From Larimichthys crocea (lineage: Eukaryota; Chordata; Actinopteri; Sciaenidae), in NCBI RefSeq assembly GCF_000972845.2, contig NC_040018.1, positions 15,535,157 to 15,599,156 on the forward strand: DNA of 64,000 nt, given 5' to 3'. The translations under genes were made by a program, and so were the position numbers. The number at the start of each line of letters is the position of its first letter. The stretch's first letter is position 1. Shown here one piece after another: positions 51,981-63,660 of this stretch. The notes below the pieces were generated by a model. That model had not been told where the DNA came from. It saw only the letters and a list, made by a program, of their open reading frames with translations, and ran no database searches.

Positions 51981-54488
51981 CTTATGTCTAGACTGTGACG
52001 AGGCCGATTCTGGTTCTTTTCTCTCCTCGTCTGAGGCTCTGTGACCCAGCTTATCCCTGTCCTGCTGCATGTTCTGTCCCACCTGCACCATGGCTTTACA
52101 TTCCACACATGAGCCAATCACCAACCTCCTCCCATCATCCACCAGGAGTGTGCGTGTGCTGCGAGGTGCATAGAGGAACACAGGTAGCCTGGCAACAGTA
52201 ACAGCGCACAGCCTACCTAGCCTGCGCTGCTCCTGCCTGCAGAAGAAACACACAAAAGCCTCACAGCTGTACTGGCGGGCCCAAGGGGAGCTGGGTGGTT
52301 GTGGGTTGGCACTAGATAAACTAGAGGTAGAAGGGGTGGAGGGACCCAGGCCTTTGCTTTCATGTTGGGCCCACTGGGTGTGTAGGTCATGATAACAGAG
52401 GTTACAAGCTGACACCAGGCCTGTTGCATCGACCGGTTTGGCATGGGGTGCGGGAGGGTGGACGGTGAGAAAGGGGAAGAAAGGCTCCCTCTCCCCGCAA
52501 CGCCCAGGTGGGTTGACATGCAGCTGGTACTCTCCACCTGCACACAGCTCAGCTCCACACAGGTAACACACTGACACGGAGCTGCCGGGGCGAGAGACCC
52601 CACCTGTCTGGGAATTGGCTGGTCCGGACCCCTCAATGGCCATGGTAGCGTGGTACCTGATTAGGAAGGAGCTGACAGAGGTGATGAGGTCCTCACTAAG
52701 GCTGAGCCGATACGCACCCCATATCTCCTCCAGGATAAAATGGCACTGCGGGCAGCAGTGCACACGACCATTCCTCACCGCCTGGGCGTTAGGTGGGCAA
52801 GGCAACATGTTGATGAAGGGAAAATACATTGCACCACGGGATTTGCCAACACCAGCCTGTGCATATGCAACTCTCATATCTCCTCTACACTCCTGACCAC
52901 AAAGGAAACAGGCTTCGTGGCCATTTATGCACTCCATGGGCTCTGGAGGTTTACCCTCCTGGGGAGTTAGCTGGGAAGTATGGATAGAACTGGTGCCCTG
53001 GTTGAGGGGGACTACATACAGGCGCTGGAGGACAGGCACATCCGCCAGTTGGAAGCTCTGCCACTGCTGCATGAGGGAGGTGTGGCAGCTGCCACACACC
53101 AGGGTTGTACCTGCTGGACTGATAGGCATCGCACCCCGGGGAGGGGAGTGAAGCCACAGGAAGGGAAAGAAGGGCTCGCCCTGTGCCCTCTCCTGTTTCT
53201 GAACACTGACTTTAAAACGACCATCATGTCTGAGCCCGGTGCCACAGATATAGCAAACACCTTCCTCTGGACAGGTATCCACATTGTTGTGCGTCTGGGA
53301 ACTCTTTCTTGCTGAGTGGTCTCTGGCAGATCTGAGCTGGGTTCTTGGGCCCGTTTTGCTGTCATACGTGTCTGGATCATCATCACTTGTAATGTTAATT
53401 TCATCTTCATCAGAGTTGTCAGAGTTATTTTCCCTGGGAACAGTACATTTAGTGGCGGTGCCAACAGATGACAGTGCAGTATTGGGGTGACCCTCACCTC
53501 TTCCTCGGTAAAGCAGCGATGAATGTCTGGATGAAGCACAGCTGCTGTCGGCAACATGCTGAATCTGACGAGGATCCGCATGTCTGACATTCCCCTCCTC
53601 CAGCCATCGCCTGTTGCGCATAATGACCCCGTTGTCCTGCACAGGTGTGTCAGAGAGAGGACTGTCATAGCATCGCTGAGGGAATCTCTCCTGGGACTTT
53701 GCCAGAGATTCTGATGACTGACAGACATTACTCATAATTTTAGCACCGCGTCTCGCCGGCATAACGCTCTCTGCTTTTGGCGATCCCTGCGCCCCATAAA
53801 CACCCACCGGGTAGCGGATTGCCCGCTGTGAATCCGGGCTGTTTTTAACACTGATGACATTGTTTTTCCTGCTACTGTCTCTTGGCGATTTGCCAGATGC
53901 TCTCAAGCACTTGTCTTTGCCCACACCGGCTCTGTCGACTATATCCATCTCCTGATCTGACATGTTCTCGTTTTCAGAAAAAGACGAGAAATCGGATTCT
54001 GCGCCCCCGTCGTAGTTCTGGCTGCTGACACTGATCCTCCTCTCCAGATCATAAGAGATGTTCCACTCCTGCGGGACCCGCCGAGAGTCACACTGGTAGG
54101 GCCGTTTCAACCAGTACATGCGCTTCTCAATGGGCGTCCTGCTCCGCTCGAAGGAGTTCCACTGCTCCGTCAGAAAGCAGTGGCACACGGCGCACACCAG
54201 CGTATGTCCATCCGGGCTCACTTCACATGCACCTGGGGCTGGCTCCTGGTTTTGTAGAAACGGGAAAAATGGCACCCTCTCCTTTTGGTATGTCACTTGT
54301 AACCTCAGTTCCTTCCCAGGTGTAACTCCGCTTCCACATATGAAACAGTGAACCAGCCCCCCTAATCCATTCCGATCACTCCTGGAAGTGTTGCCGGGCA
54401 ATGGGCTGTCCTCACCGGGCATAGCTGCAGCCATGAGTCGGTGTTTCCGAGATAAGGGTGCCAGTTCCTTGTCACGGGGGGAGTTCAT
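51981..54488 (-). CDS. First coding exon of a Cys-rich protein with repeated CxxC/FFPF modules
   Basis: Encodes residues 1-836. The start is ATG at 54488 with A at -3; an in-frame TAG lies at 54513-54515, so no longer start exists unless by splicing. Four repeats share C-x2-C, about 20-25 residues, an FPF core, then C-x2-C and a Trp eight residues after the last Cys: C48/C51 with C99/C102 and W110; C412/C415 with C465/C468 and W476; C527/C530 with C579/C582 and W590; C641/C644 with C695/C698 and W706. A fifth, divergent module has C747/C750 and C794/C797. Paired CxxC knuckles suggest one zinc ion per module (inference). Residues 113-405 form a polar linker with Ser/Asp/Glu clusters at 165-182 and 356-371, resembling CK2-type acidic sites. 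No signal peptide or membrane segment is visible, so an intracellular, perhaps nuclear, protein is likely. The exon ends at AAG|GTAAGA, phase 0; the seven codons to TGA at 51957-51959 are intronic. I do not recognise a named family. Confidence 0.92.
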
Positions 54489-54560
54489 TGTTTCTAAACA
54501 GCCAAGACTAGGCTACATGGCATACTGTCAACATTAAGTCATGCTCATGGTCCACACTTA
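54489..54560 (-). promoter_or_regulatory. 5' leader with upstream ORFs next to the main start
   Basis: On the gene strand, just upstream of the main ATG, lie three short upstream ORFs: ATG at 54548 (4 codons to TAA), ATG at 54534 (8 codons to TAG) and ATG at 54523 (9 codons to TAG at 54496-54494). The last one ends only 5 nt before the main ATG. If transcription starts upstream of 54560, these would reduce or tune translation by reinitiation or leaky scanning. The transcription start was not located. Confidence 0.4.
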
Positions 54561-55100
54561 TCTGCAGGTCAGGAAATCATGCAATCAATTTTAGTCTGAG
54601 TTACTCACTGAATGATAAGATAGACGGTAGTCCATTGAAACGACAGCGTGCAGCGAAGGCAGCAAACCGTTAACTGTTATCTTTCAAGGGCAGAGGAATT
54701 CACTCAAAACACACACGAAACAGCACACAAGTCTGCAGTCCGCATGTCTGCACTGGAAATCCGTAGGTAATTTGACAGAAGAAGTTTGGATCACGGGTCG
54801 CCTCTCCAGCGAACTTTCCTGCCTGCGCTCTGCAAACTTTGGCTGCTAACTCGCTCACACTGTACACAGCGCCATCCCCAATTCATGGGTCCCGCTTCGA
54901 CACCCCAAAGGCAACCTCCACCCCCCCCCCACCCCCCCTGACAACCCCCTAATAATAATTTTGCAGAGATTATGAGCACACACTCCTGCAGTAGCTGCCC
55001 GTGCGTCAAAGTATTAAGCATGCACAGGATATCCACAGTTTAACATGCACGGGGGCGTGTATTTGATAGACTCACTCCCAGCATCTGCAAGCACAACTTT
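54561..55100 (-). promoter_or_regulatory. Likely promoter or 5' UTR region of the Cys-rich gene
   Basis: This is the segment directly upstream of the first coding exon. It has more CpG than the surrounding DNA, for example near 54640-54660 and 54795-54900, and no long open frame of coding character. On the gene strand it carries a G-rich run at 54919-54938. No TATA box at a convincing position was found, so the promoter type and start site remain unknown. Confidence 0.35.
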
Positions 55101-55595
55101 GAAACTCCTTCATATCAATCAATATTAGACCCTGTTAGGACGATTGCCTTTGAGTGAGAAGGTATACACCGTATAAATACTTTATTCATTTAATTCCACA
55201 GATGCTCAGAGCTGTGGGCAGCACATGGTCCACAGTATGATTATTATTATTATTATTTTTAAAACTGCTTCCAGCTGATTTCTGACATTTTGTTAAATTT
55301 TTTTACTAAGTAAAAAATATAAATTATGTTTATTCAGTACCGAAACACTTGAAGCATGAAGTTTTTCTTTGTAAAGTAATCATGTACATATTGTTATTAT
55401 TATTATGATTATTATAATAATTTATTTATTTAGATAAATAAGACAATATGTCTAACACTTCACAAGGTGTCTGGGCAACATGAGATCATATTCATAACAT
55501 GTCTTTATATTCACGCCTTAGGCAACTCCATTCCCAGGAGCATAGATCTTCAGTTAATTAACGTGAACAATATATGTAAATAAGGTAAACATATG

Positions 55596-56426
55596 AAGCA
55601 CAAAATAATGAATTGCATAAGTATTCACCCCCATTGAAAACCTAAATCATCACTTGTGCAATTGTGTTTTGACTTGTTTAAGTGGTGACAGGTGATCTTA
55701 GTTTAAATACAATCGTATGCATCCTCTTCTTGGTAAGTTTCCCAGCAAAAACTGTCAGCAAAACATCACTTTAAGATTTACTGAAAAGTACTAATCAGAG
55801 AAAGGATAGAAGAGCATGAAACTCTGAATATTCCTATAAGACCTTAAAAAATATAAAGTATAAAGTATAAAAAAGAGGAAGCCCATGGCCCAGCTGTACA
55901 TCTGAGCAGGCTGTCCTGAACTGAGCGTCAGTGTGAAAAGGGGACAAATGAAGGTCACCAAGCCGCTGACAACTGTGAAGGAGCTATGTATTTCCTGGCT
56001 GATCGGAGAGACTGTGCAGTGTGATGACAACAACAGTTTTCCCATTGCTTCACAAGTAGCAGCCTGAAGACACAGTAGAAAAGAGAAAACCACTTTTGAA
56101 GAAAACTTTACATAACATCTGGACTGTGGGAGACTCTGAAACAACCCTAACCAGAAGGCTCTCTGGTTTTATAACACCAAAACTAACCTTTTTGCTACCT
56201 TAAATGTTCCACGTTTAAACCAACCAAATGTTGCACATCTGCAGAAACAAACATTCCCCAGCATTAGACATGGTGGTGGCAGTGTCATGTTGTGAGGATG
56301 CTTCTCTGCCAAAGGTACTGTAAAGCTCCGAGCACAATGAATTCAGCAAATAAAAAAAAATGTTGGCAGGAATCCTGCAGTTTGCAGGACAACTGTGACT
56401 TGGGAGATATATTTTCCAGAAAGACA
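55596..56426 (+). pseudogene. Decayed Tc1/mariner-like transposon with transposase relic
   Basis: The left part resembles the subterminal region of fish Tc1-like elements (GCATAAGTATTCACCCCC near 55617-55634, then a segment reading AAAACATCACTTTAAGAT). Further on, a translated stretch reads IRHGGGSVML, stop, GCFSA. This matches the conserved core of Tc1 transposases, with the usual Trp codon changed to TGA at 56293-56295. A later segment (TATATTTTCCAGAAAGACAAT) corresponds to the following FQQDN-type motif. Many frame breaks exist between these blocks, so no intact protein remains. The element is cut on its right by an (ATCT)n array and no right terminal repeat is seen. It is a dead copy lying upstream of the Cys-rich gene in opposite orientation. 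Confidence 0.8.
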
Positions 56427-56520
<94 letters not shown>

Positions 56521-56522
56521 AT
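56427..56522. repeat. (ATCT)n tetranucleotide microsatellite
   Basis: About 24 uninterrupted ATCT units directly abut the Tc1-like relic. The uniform array suggests high length polymorphism. Confidence 0.97.
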
Positions 56523-57435
56523 CAAACTGGATATCCTCCTCATTCCACACACATGTACACAAATACACAATATTTACAACCCCTACAATGGTCCCCCTCC
56601 CATTGTTGAACTCCAGTATCTTAGACAAAGACGAGACAGCAAGTCCAGTAATCAAACCTCAAACACTCGTGTCATGTAACAATAACACACATAAACAGTT
56701 ATGTCTGTCCGTTCCACTGTTCCACTGCTGTCCCTGGCCTTGTCTACTGTCTAGTGACTCACTGAGAGTTGTGGACCATCTTCTACCTTCCACCTTTCTA
56801 CCTCTGCACTCCCTCATTTTTCCCCTCCCCTTCAACTATTATCCTCTTCACCCTGAAGAAAAATTAAGCTTCCTCCTCTGCCTTTCAAGCTGGAGGTCCA
56901 GGAAAGGTTTTAATGATACTGCTGAGCCTCTCTATAACTCCTTGCCCACCCAAGATCTGTCTTTTTTTCTCTCTTCAGCATGGCAACTGAGAAAGATCAC
57001 AGAAAAAAAGGGCATTCCTGAGTGATGCTGACCTGTTTCTACTGACAATTCCCACAGAAAGAAGGAGAAAGTTGGAGGGGGTGAGAGTGAGCACAAGCAC
57101 AGAGAGTAGAGGCACAGCATAGCGACATAACATAACCCTTTGCATGCAAGTCATACATATATTTTCTAGTGCATACCCCAATTACTCTGTCCTCACTTGA
57201 AGTTATACCTAGCGCATAGTGAAACATTAGTGACTTGAATGTATTGTCAGCATAGATTTACAACACTGCCATGTAGTGTCAAATCTTGGTACTGCATCAT
57301 GTGGGAAATCCCCCTGTGCAGTCAGTCAGACTGAGGATCATGCAGGCAAATCACAGTTGAGCAGAAGAGCTTGAAAAAAAAAACGTATTCTATCATCTTT
57401 GTTTTCATACGTCTCTTTTTCTTGCTTTATTGGTG

Positions 57436-57662
57436 TACTGGTTCCCAACCTAGGGGTCGGTAAAAATATGAGGGTTCACAAGATGATTAAGTGATACAAA
57501 TGAAAACAGTTTGTTCATTTCTTCAGACTTGCTTCAAGTTTTTATGAAATAGTGGTTACTTTAACCTCTTTCTAAAAGTCCTTCAGAAGTCCATTGGGGA
57601 AATAAAATCACTCTTTGGTGGAACTGCTCAGAACTCATGTCCATCCTACATTTGTAAGCTGT
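57436..57662. repeat. Interspersed repeat of the 'GGTTCCCAACCTAGGGGTCGG' type
   Basis: Starts TACTGGTTCCCAACCTAGGG, followed by GTTCACAAGATGATTAA and, near its end, CTTTGGTGGAACTGCTCAGA. This motif order is familiar from a dispersed non-autonomous fish repeat. No terminal inverted repeat was resolved. Confidence 0.55.
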
Positions 57663-58174
57663 CCAAGAGATGACATGAATGACATTTCAAGAGGTCACAC
57701 ATGAAAAAGTGTACGTAGTGTTCATTATACCTCAGTGTCAAGTCGGTCCACATGTTCTGTTATTCAGTATAAGTCATTAGAGTCTTCCTGTCATGCAGGA
57801 ATCTTGATGTTGATGGTACACTGGGGACAAACATAAAACGTACACAAATGCATACACATATTTAGTACACACATAACGCAGCATACAAACACACACACAA
57901 GCTTATGCTTTGCGTAGATCAAAAACTGTAGCTGATGATGTGAGAGTGGAGGTTTTGATGTCGTCTCTGTAACTGTGTTCAGACGCTCCCAGATTGCTTG
58001 AACGGCCTGTGTGTGTAATGATCTGTGTGTGCACATTCTGAGTGACTGAAATGGTGTGTCTCATGAGAGCTGAGGAATCTGCTGTATTGCTCATCGTGCA
58101 CTGTAGGGAAATTGCTCTGCTTCGTCAGTCCCCCCTAGGCTGAGGAGAGTGGAAAGGGAGATGGGATGAGGGGG

Positions 58175-58177
<3 letters not shown>

Positions 58178-58232
<55 letters not shown>
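58178..58232. repeat. (GT)n microsatellite
   Basis: Perfect run of about 27 units. Confidence 0.96.
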
Positions 58233-58238
<6 letters not shown>

Positions 58239-61137
58239 TGAGGTCAGGGTAGTGAGGGGAGAAAGGGAATGCAGTGGGAGAATGATTTGAATAAAATCCC
58301 CTTGTTGAGTTGTGTAGGGCCTCCAGCAGTTTTGTCAGAAGGAGGTGATGACAGGGGGCAGGAGGAGGACATAGACGCTACACTGTGCCGTGTGTGTCTG
58401 GGGAGTGGGTGAATAATAACACCTGCCAATACAGGTCATGTGACAATTGTCATGGAGCCTTTTGATTTTTGAAGTTTGCGTGATGCATAAGACGTATTTA
58501 AACTTTCAAACATATGCATGCTAGAGCACACACACACTGATACAGTGTGCTAAGAGGTTTAGCCTGTGTTCCTGGTTTGTTCTTGATATTTGTAGGTTGT
58601 GACAGATACAGTAGGCCACAAATACACCTGATTTCACCATATATAATATATTGGCCTCTCTGTCGTCAATAATCAGTATATGTGAATGTGCAGTGCATTA
58701 CTTATAGCATTCTGTATATGTCTGTGATTTCAGGGCACATCTGGGAGGCATTATTTTACAGTTACACCACAGGACTTCATACTTCACCAGAGAGACCTCC
58801 TGGGAACTGAACGTGTCGGTAAGAGTGAGAGAGAATATAGGTATACTTATAAGAAGAACTACTTTTTCCAAGTAGAGTGACAGCAGTTCAAACTGAATAG
58901 TATTAATACATCTAAATCTAAAATGCAGATATTGTCATCTACTAACACAGTAACGCAGGGGGAAATTATTTACAAAAAGTCTTGTGTATTAATCAGGAGA
59001 ATCAATATTAAACCCATCACAACTAAGACTGATCAGACCCCTAAAATCTTCTCTGAAACAACTCAATGGAAACAGTAAATAAAGCTTCAAGATGTTGTAA
59101 ATGATCCCATTAAGGTGGAGCAACTAGTCTTAAAGCAGACGCAAGGTTAGTCTTTATAGAACTTGCAAAGCTGATCTGCATCATCTTTGATAAGTTCTAG
59201 TCTTTAATGGCCAAAACTCTCAGATCTAACTGATGTTTTGAGGTACAGTAGTGCCAAATAACAATGTCTTAACAGCGGCCCTCTGACCACTGCTTCATTA
59301 AGAACTTCTCTGGCCCATCTGTTAAACAAAGCAGCTCCTCATATATACTGCTTGGCCTGCTGTTTCTGTCACAGCTTATTCTTGAAAAAAGTTCAAGAAC
59401 ACCTACCGCAACACAGATGTTTTCTCGCATTTTGCCTGATTAGACCTCTCCCCCAGGACTAAGCGGACTTGTATAAACTAGGCTTGATTGACAGCTCTTT
59501 TGTGACTTCTATTTCTACTAGTCAATGCCTTCCTTCCTTTTTCTGACATCTTTCTCTCCCTTTCTTTCTTTGTTTCTCTGCTGCTCTTCTGCTGTCTATT
59601 TTGGCACAGTGGATGATGTAGCAACACAACTTAAAGGTACACACTAGACATTTAAATGCTTGATAGTTTTTTTTTGTTTTCTGTACTCACTCTCACTCTG
59701 ATGGATGTGGACTGGGTGCAATAGGTCAGGATGTTCAGGAAATTGTTATTGACTACAGTAAGGGTTTCAAAAAGTATTCCACAGTCACTCAAACACATGG
59801 TCTACACATGATTGAGGCTGCAGTCACCGCTGAGTTGAACATCGAGTCAGTGGTTAGAGCTCAGCTCAACACTAGTATCCCATTGTGTAATTTATAAACA
59901 GGAATTGTTAAAGTCATACTTGAGAAAAGCCACTACATTTTTATTTTCTAAATTAGATCTTTCAACAGTGCTTTTTTACTCAGTTTCTATGTTTTTCAGA
60001 TGTCAAAATGTCTGCCCTGGACAGTTTTTCTCAGAAAAGACTGAGAAAGCAGGTGTCATACATAATACATGACTAACTAACTAACAACTAATTAATGAAT
60101 AATGTTGAAATGTTAAGAGGAACAAGAAAGAGTGTCTTGGGCAAGCAGGATGTGAAAGGTGTGAGAGCAGGAACACAAACATTCTTTGTGTCTGCTACAG
60201 GTTCAGTGTCTATTGTGTTTATTAAGGTTTATAAGAGGCTGATACCTTTTGATGACAGAAATAACAGTCATGCTTAGCTGCCAACCACACCTCTGCATCC
60301 TGCCAGGCGGGAAGTGAGGGTGCACATGCCATTGCAGAAAGGTGACACAGGAAGTAAAACGAGCCAAAGAGTTAGTTTCTTGACCAAGAATCATCACGGT
60401 GGTAGAGAAACAGGTTACAAATTGTACACAAATAAAGAAAAACAAAATAATTTTACAGTTTTTCCAGGGTGAGCTTTGTCAATTCTGACACAAGTTTCAT
60501 TATCTAGTTTTATCAACAGCAGTGAAGGATGTCGCACACAGATGAGAGGGAGAGAAAATACAACCTCTGGAGAGAAGCCTGGTCTTTCTTCTTGTTGTTT
60601 ATTTATTCATTTATTTCTGCTGAATCTCTTCTCTCTCTCTCTCCAAGGTCAGAGGTACAACTAAGGAATGTGTTTCCTCCAAACAAGGAAAAATCAACAC
60701 GTCCAGCTCATACAGAGTCGACTGGGCCACAGTTCATTTGCTTTTCTGGACTGTATTCTCCCTGCTTTAGTAGACTTCAACAAAAATAGATGCAATTTTT
60801 ACTACATGGTTGGAAAGATGTCACCCCTAATTGGGTCAATTTTAAGGCATAAACATAACAAGTTTTCTTTAGAAAAGCATTTATGCTCCTTAGTTGACCC
60901 AATCCTCAATCTAAACATACTGAGTTTCATTACGTGTACTCTCTATTTCAAGTCTCAGTGCTCCTAAAAGGGATGTTAAAAGACTGTACTACAGAGCTCC
61001 TTCTTTCCCTTGTAGCTAACCCCATCAGCTGTAGTTGACCTATCCCCTCTTTCCCAGAGTGGAATAGCCTGACTGGAGCCTGTGTGTGTGTGTGTCCTGT
61101 GACACAAGGTTGACCTAATCCGCTCTCACCTGTACTT

Positions 61138-61161
61138 GTCAGTCAGTCAGTCAGTCAGTCA
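61138..61161. repeat. (GTCA)n short array
   Basis: Six tandem GTCA units. Confidence 0.93.
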
Positions 61162-62620
61162 CAAGGCCCTTCCCAGGCCTGAGGCTCCGGGTACCTCCCA
61201 GTGGAGACCTTGAAAAGTCTTGACATACTTCTGATGAACATTCCTCCCTTCTCAGGTCATTGAGACCCAACGGAAGGAGTCTCCAACAGGGGAAGAAGAA
61301 GAGAAAATTTAGGGGTGGAGAGGACGTGATGAGAGAGAACAAAAGATACAGAAAGGGAGCATGTGTGGAAAAGAAGAACAAGTGATAAGAGGCCCTGATG
61401 GCGTTTCCATGCTGGGCTGTGAGTGATCAACATGGAACTGGAGATCCTGGGACACCTGTTCTCTGTCGCAGATGTTAGCAAACTATCTCTCACTCTGTCG
61501 TCCTTCTCTAGGGCGCATGTAGCAACTTTAGTGATACAAATCTGGATAGCTTTTACTTGACCTTGTATAACCTAGAAACTCAAGGGGTTTGAATTTTGTC
61601 AATGTCTATTTTAAAAGGATGACATGGCAAACATTCAAACCTACATACAGACATATGCACACACTCAAGGAGCCTTTGTAGGAACAGAAGCCCTTCAATC
61701 TCCTGCCCCTTCCTCCCCCTGTTCTCTGACTCATCACCGTCTTTCGCCTAAGCTAATAACCAAAAAAATAATGATAAAAAATAAAGGATGAAAACACAGG
61801 ACATCAGGGGCAAGAGGAAAGGCCAGCCAAAATCCGGGGATGGTGCTGCTTGCAAAGAGACGCCTGGAATAATGGGAAAGGAATGTGGTGTAACGACTCC
61901 CATGGGACCGGCCCAGCCGAAGGCCCTCTGGCTCTGGAACAACAAACGGGAACGCTTGAGGACCGCAGGGTGCACACATAAGGGCTTTAACAGCACCCCC
62001 CACATACACACACACAGACAAACACACACTGATCCACACAAACACACTCATACACCCCCGCCCCCGACCCCCCCACCTTCCTGTGCCGACCTACTGGAGT
62101 CGGCTGTTGTTGTTGGCTGCCTGCCACCTTCGGAAGAAGCTCGCCCTCGGCCTCTCCCTCATTCCCCTCTCTTCACTCCCTCTTTCCTTCTCTCTCTCTC
62201 TCACTGCGAGCAAACTGCCAGGGAAATGCTGATGACATGACATCTTCGGAGAGGTCCCTGGAAAAAACGATTACCGCCCATCGTTGTCCCTATCAAATAA
62301 TCCTATTCCTTGTCTACAACCCCACCTTCCAGTCTATTCAGCATTCAGTATTCACCCCACCTCCCACTTGCTGTCTCTCCTTCTCCCTCTATCACCTTTA
62401 TGTCTTTGTGTGTGTGGTTTTGTGTGACTTCATGCATGTGCGTGCATTCTCTTGGTATTAGCAGCAAGATCACTTGTCCTCTGCCCCAGAGGGGAGCAAA
62501 TGGCTTTATTCTGAACCATTGGCAAACACATTTATGCACATGCAGTCACAGCTGTCAAGAGGCAGCATTTTCTTCTCAGGTTGTGCCCTTTAACCTGTGT
62601 AATCATATGTAAGTGTGTGT

Positions 62621-62657
<37 letters not shown>

Positions 62658-62800
62658 CATCTGTGAGCAGAGTATTCAAACGAGGTAGTAAAAAGCACCT
62701 TGTCTCTTGTTCATTTTGTTCCAGTGAACAGAGGTGCTGTCTGATACATGAGGTGCTTGACATACACATAACCTCCATAAGGAGTCTTTAATTCCCTATG

Positions 62801-62858
<58 letters not shown>
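62801..62858. repeat. (CA)n microsatellite
   Basis: About 28 units with one CG interruption at the left end. Confidence 0.96.
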
Positions 62859-63369
62859 ACTCATGGCTTGCCTGGATTCCTGGGGTGTGTCGGTCACGCG
62901 AGGAGCAGTGTGAGTGCTGAGTGCGAGCCAGTAGTCAGAAGAGGAGAAAAAGTTCTGACATGGGAAAGGATGGAGGCCGGCTGGACTGCTCCGTTTGGGT
63001 CAGAGCCATCTTTACATTCAGCCCTTTGATTCACAGCTTGTAGCCCGTTGCCAGAACCATTAAACCACTATGAACTCTAAATTTCCAGAGGATATCTTGG
63101 ATTCTTAGGAAGCAATCGCGTGTCTCATTTGCTGGATGTTGTGAAACTGTTCATAACCGGGTAATGATGAAAGATATTTAACGTTTTATTTCGTGATGGA
63201 GGATCTGCTGATTCTATCATATGTAATTGTATTTTTCTTTAATGTGGTAAATGTCACAATACGTTGTTTTTTCTTTCTCAGTGATCACTTTATAATTCTG
63301 GAGTTTCACTTTGTATTTCTAGCGGAGTGGCTTAAGGAATGGCATTGTTGGCCACTTGGTCAACTGACC

Positions 63370-63660
63370 ACTATGTCCCAGACTGAAATATCTCAACCAA
63401 CCACGAACCTACTTGATGAGTTATCATGAAGTTTGACACAGACATACAGTGTGCCCTTTATTCTAGCACCACTGGAGGTGAAAGTTTGCACATATGCAAT
63501 GAAATGTTCCAATGTTTACTGGATGGACTGGCATGATGGTTTTACAAATATTCATGGTTCCAAGATGATGAATCTAATGGGACTCTTTCTTTTAGTGTAA
63601 TGAGGTTGACAATTGTGGTTTTGAGTGAAATGTCCTAACAACTATTTGGCTTACAAAACT
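63370..63660. repeat. Second copy of the interspersed repeat
   Basis: Carries AGACTGAAATATCTCAACCA, GGATGGACTGGCATGA, ATTCATGGTTCCAAG and GGTTGACAATTGTGGTTTTG followed by AGTGAAATGTC, matching the unit layout at 22434-22690. No coding potential. Confidence 0.6.

Noticed and set aside
52217..52636. 139-codon minus-strand frame
   Set aside because: A shadow of exon 1 over modules 3-4, with composition explained by the true frame.
53012..53728. 238-codon open frame on the minus strand
   Set aside because: It overlaps exon 1 in another frame and shows no domain. It is a shadow of the real coding frame.
54562..54608. Minus-strand donor CA|GTGAGTAA and acceptor CCTGACCTGCAG flanking 47 nt in the 5' leader
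   Set aside because: Both sites look good alone, but a 47-nt intron is below the usual vertebrate minimum. Either site may pair with a distant partner not visible here.
61788..62240. 150-codon plus-strand frame with a mixed N-terminal half
   Set aside because: The second half is CA, C and CT repeat translation and there are no splice sites. Kept only as a possible regulatory block.
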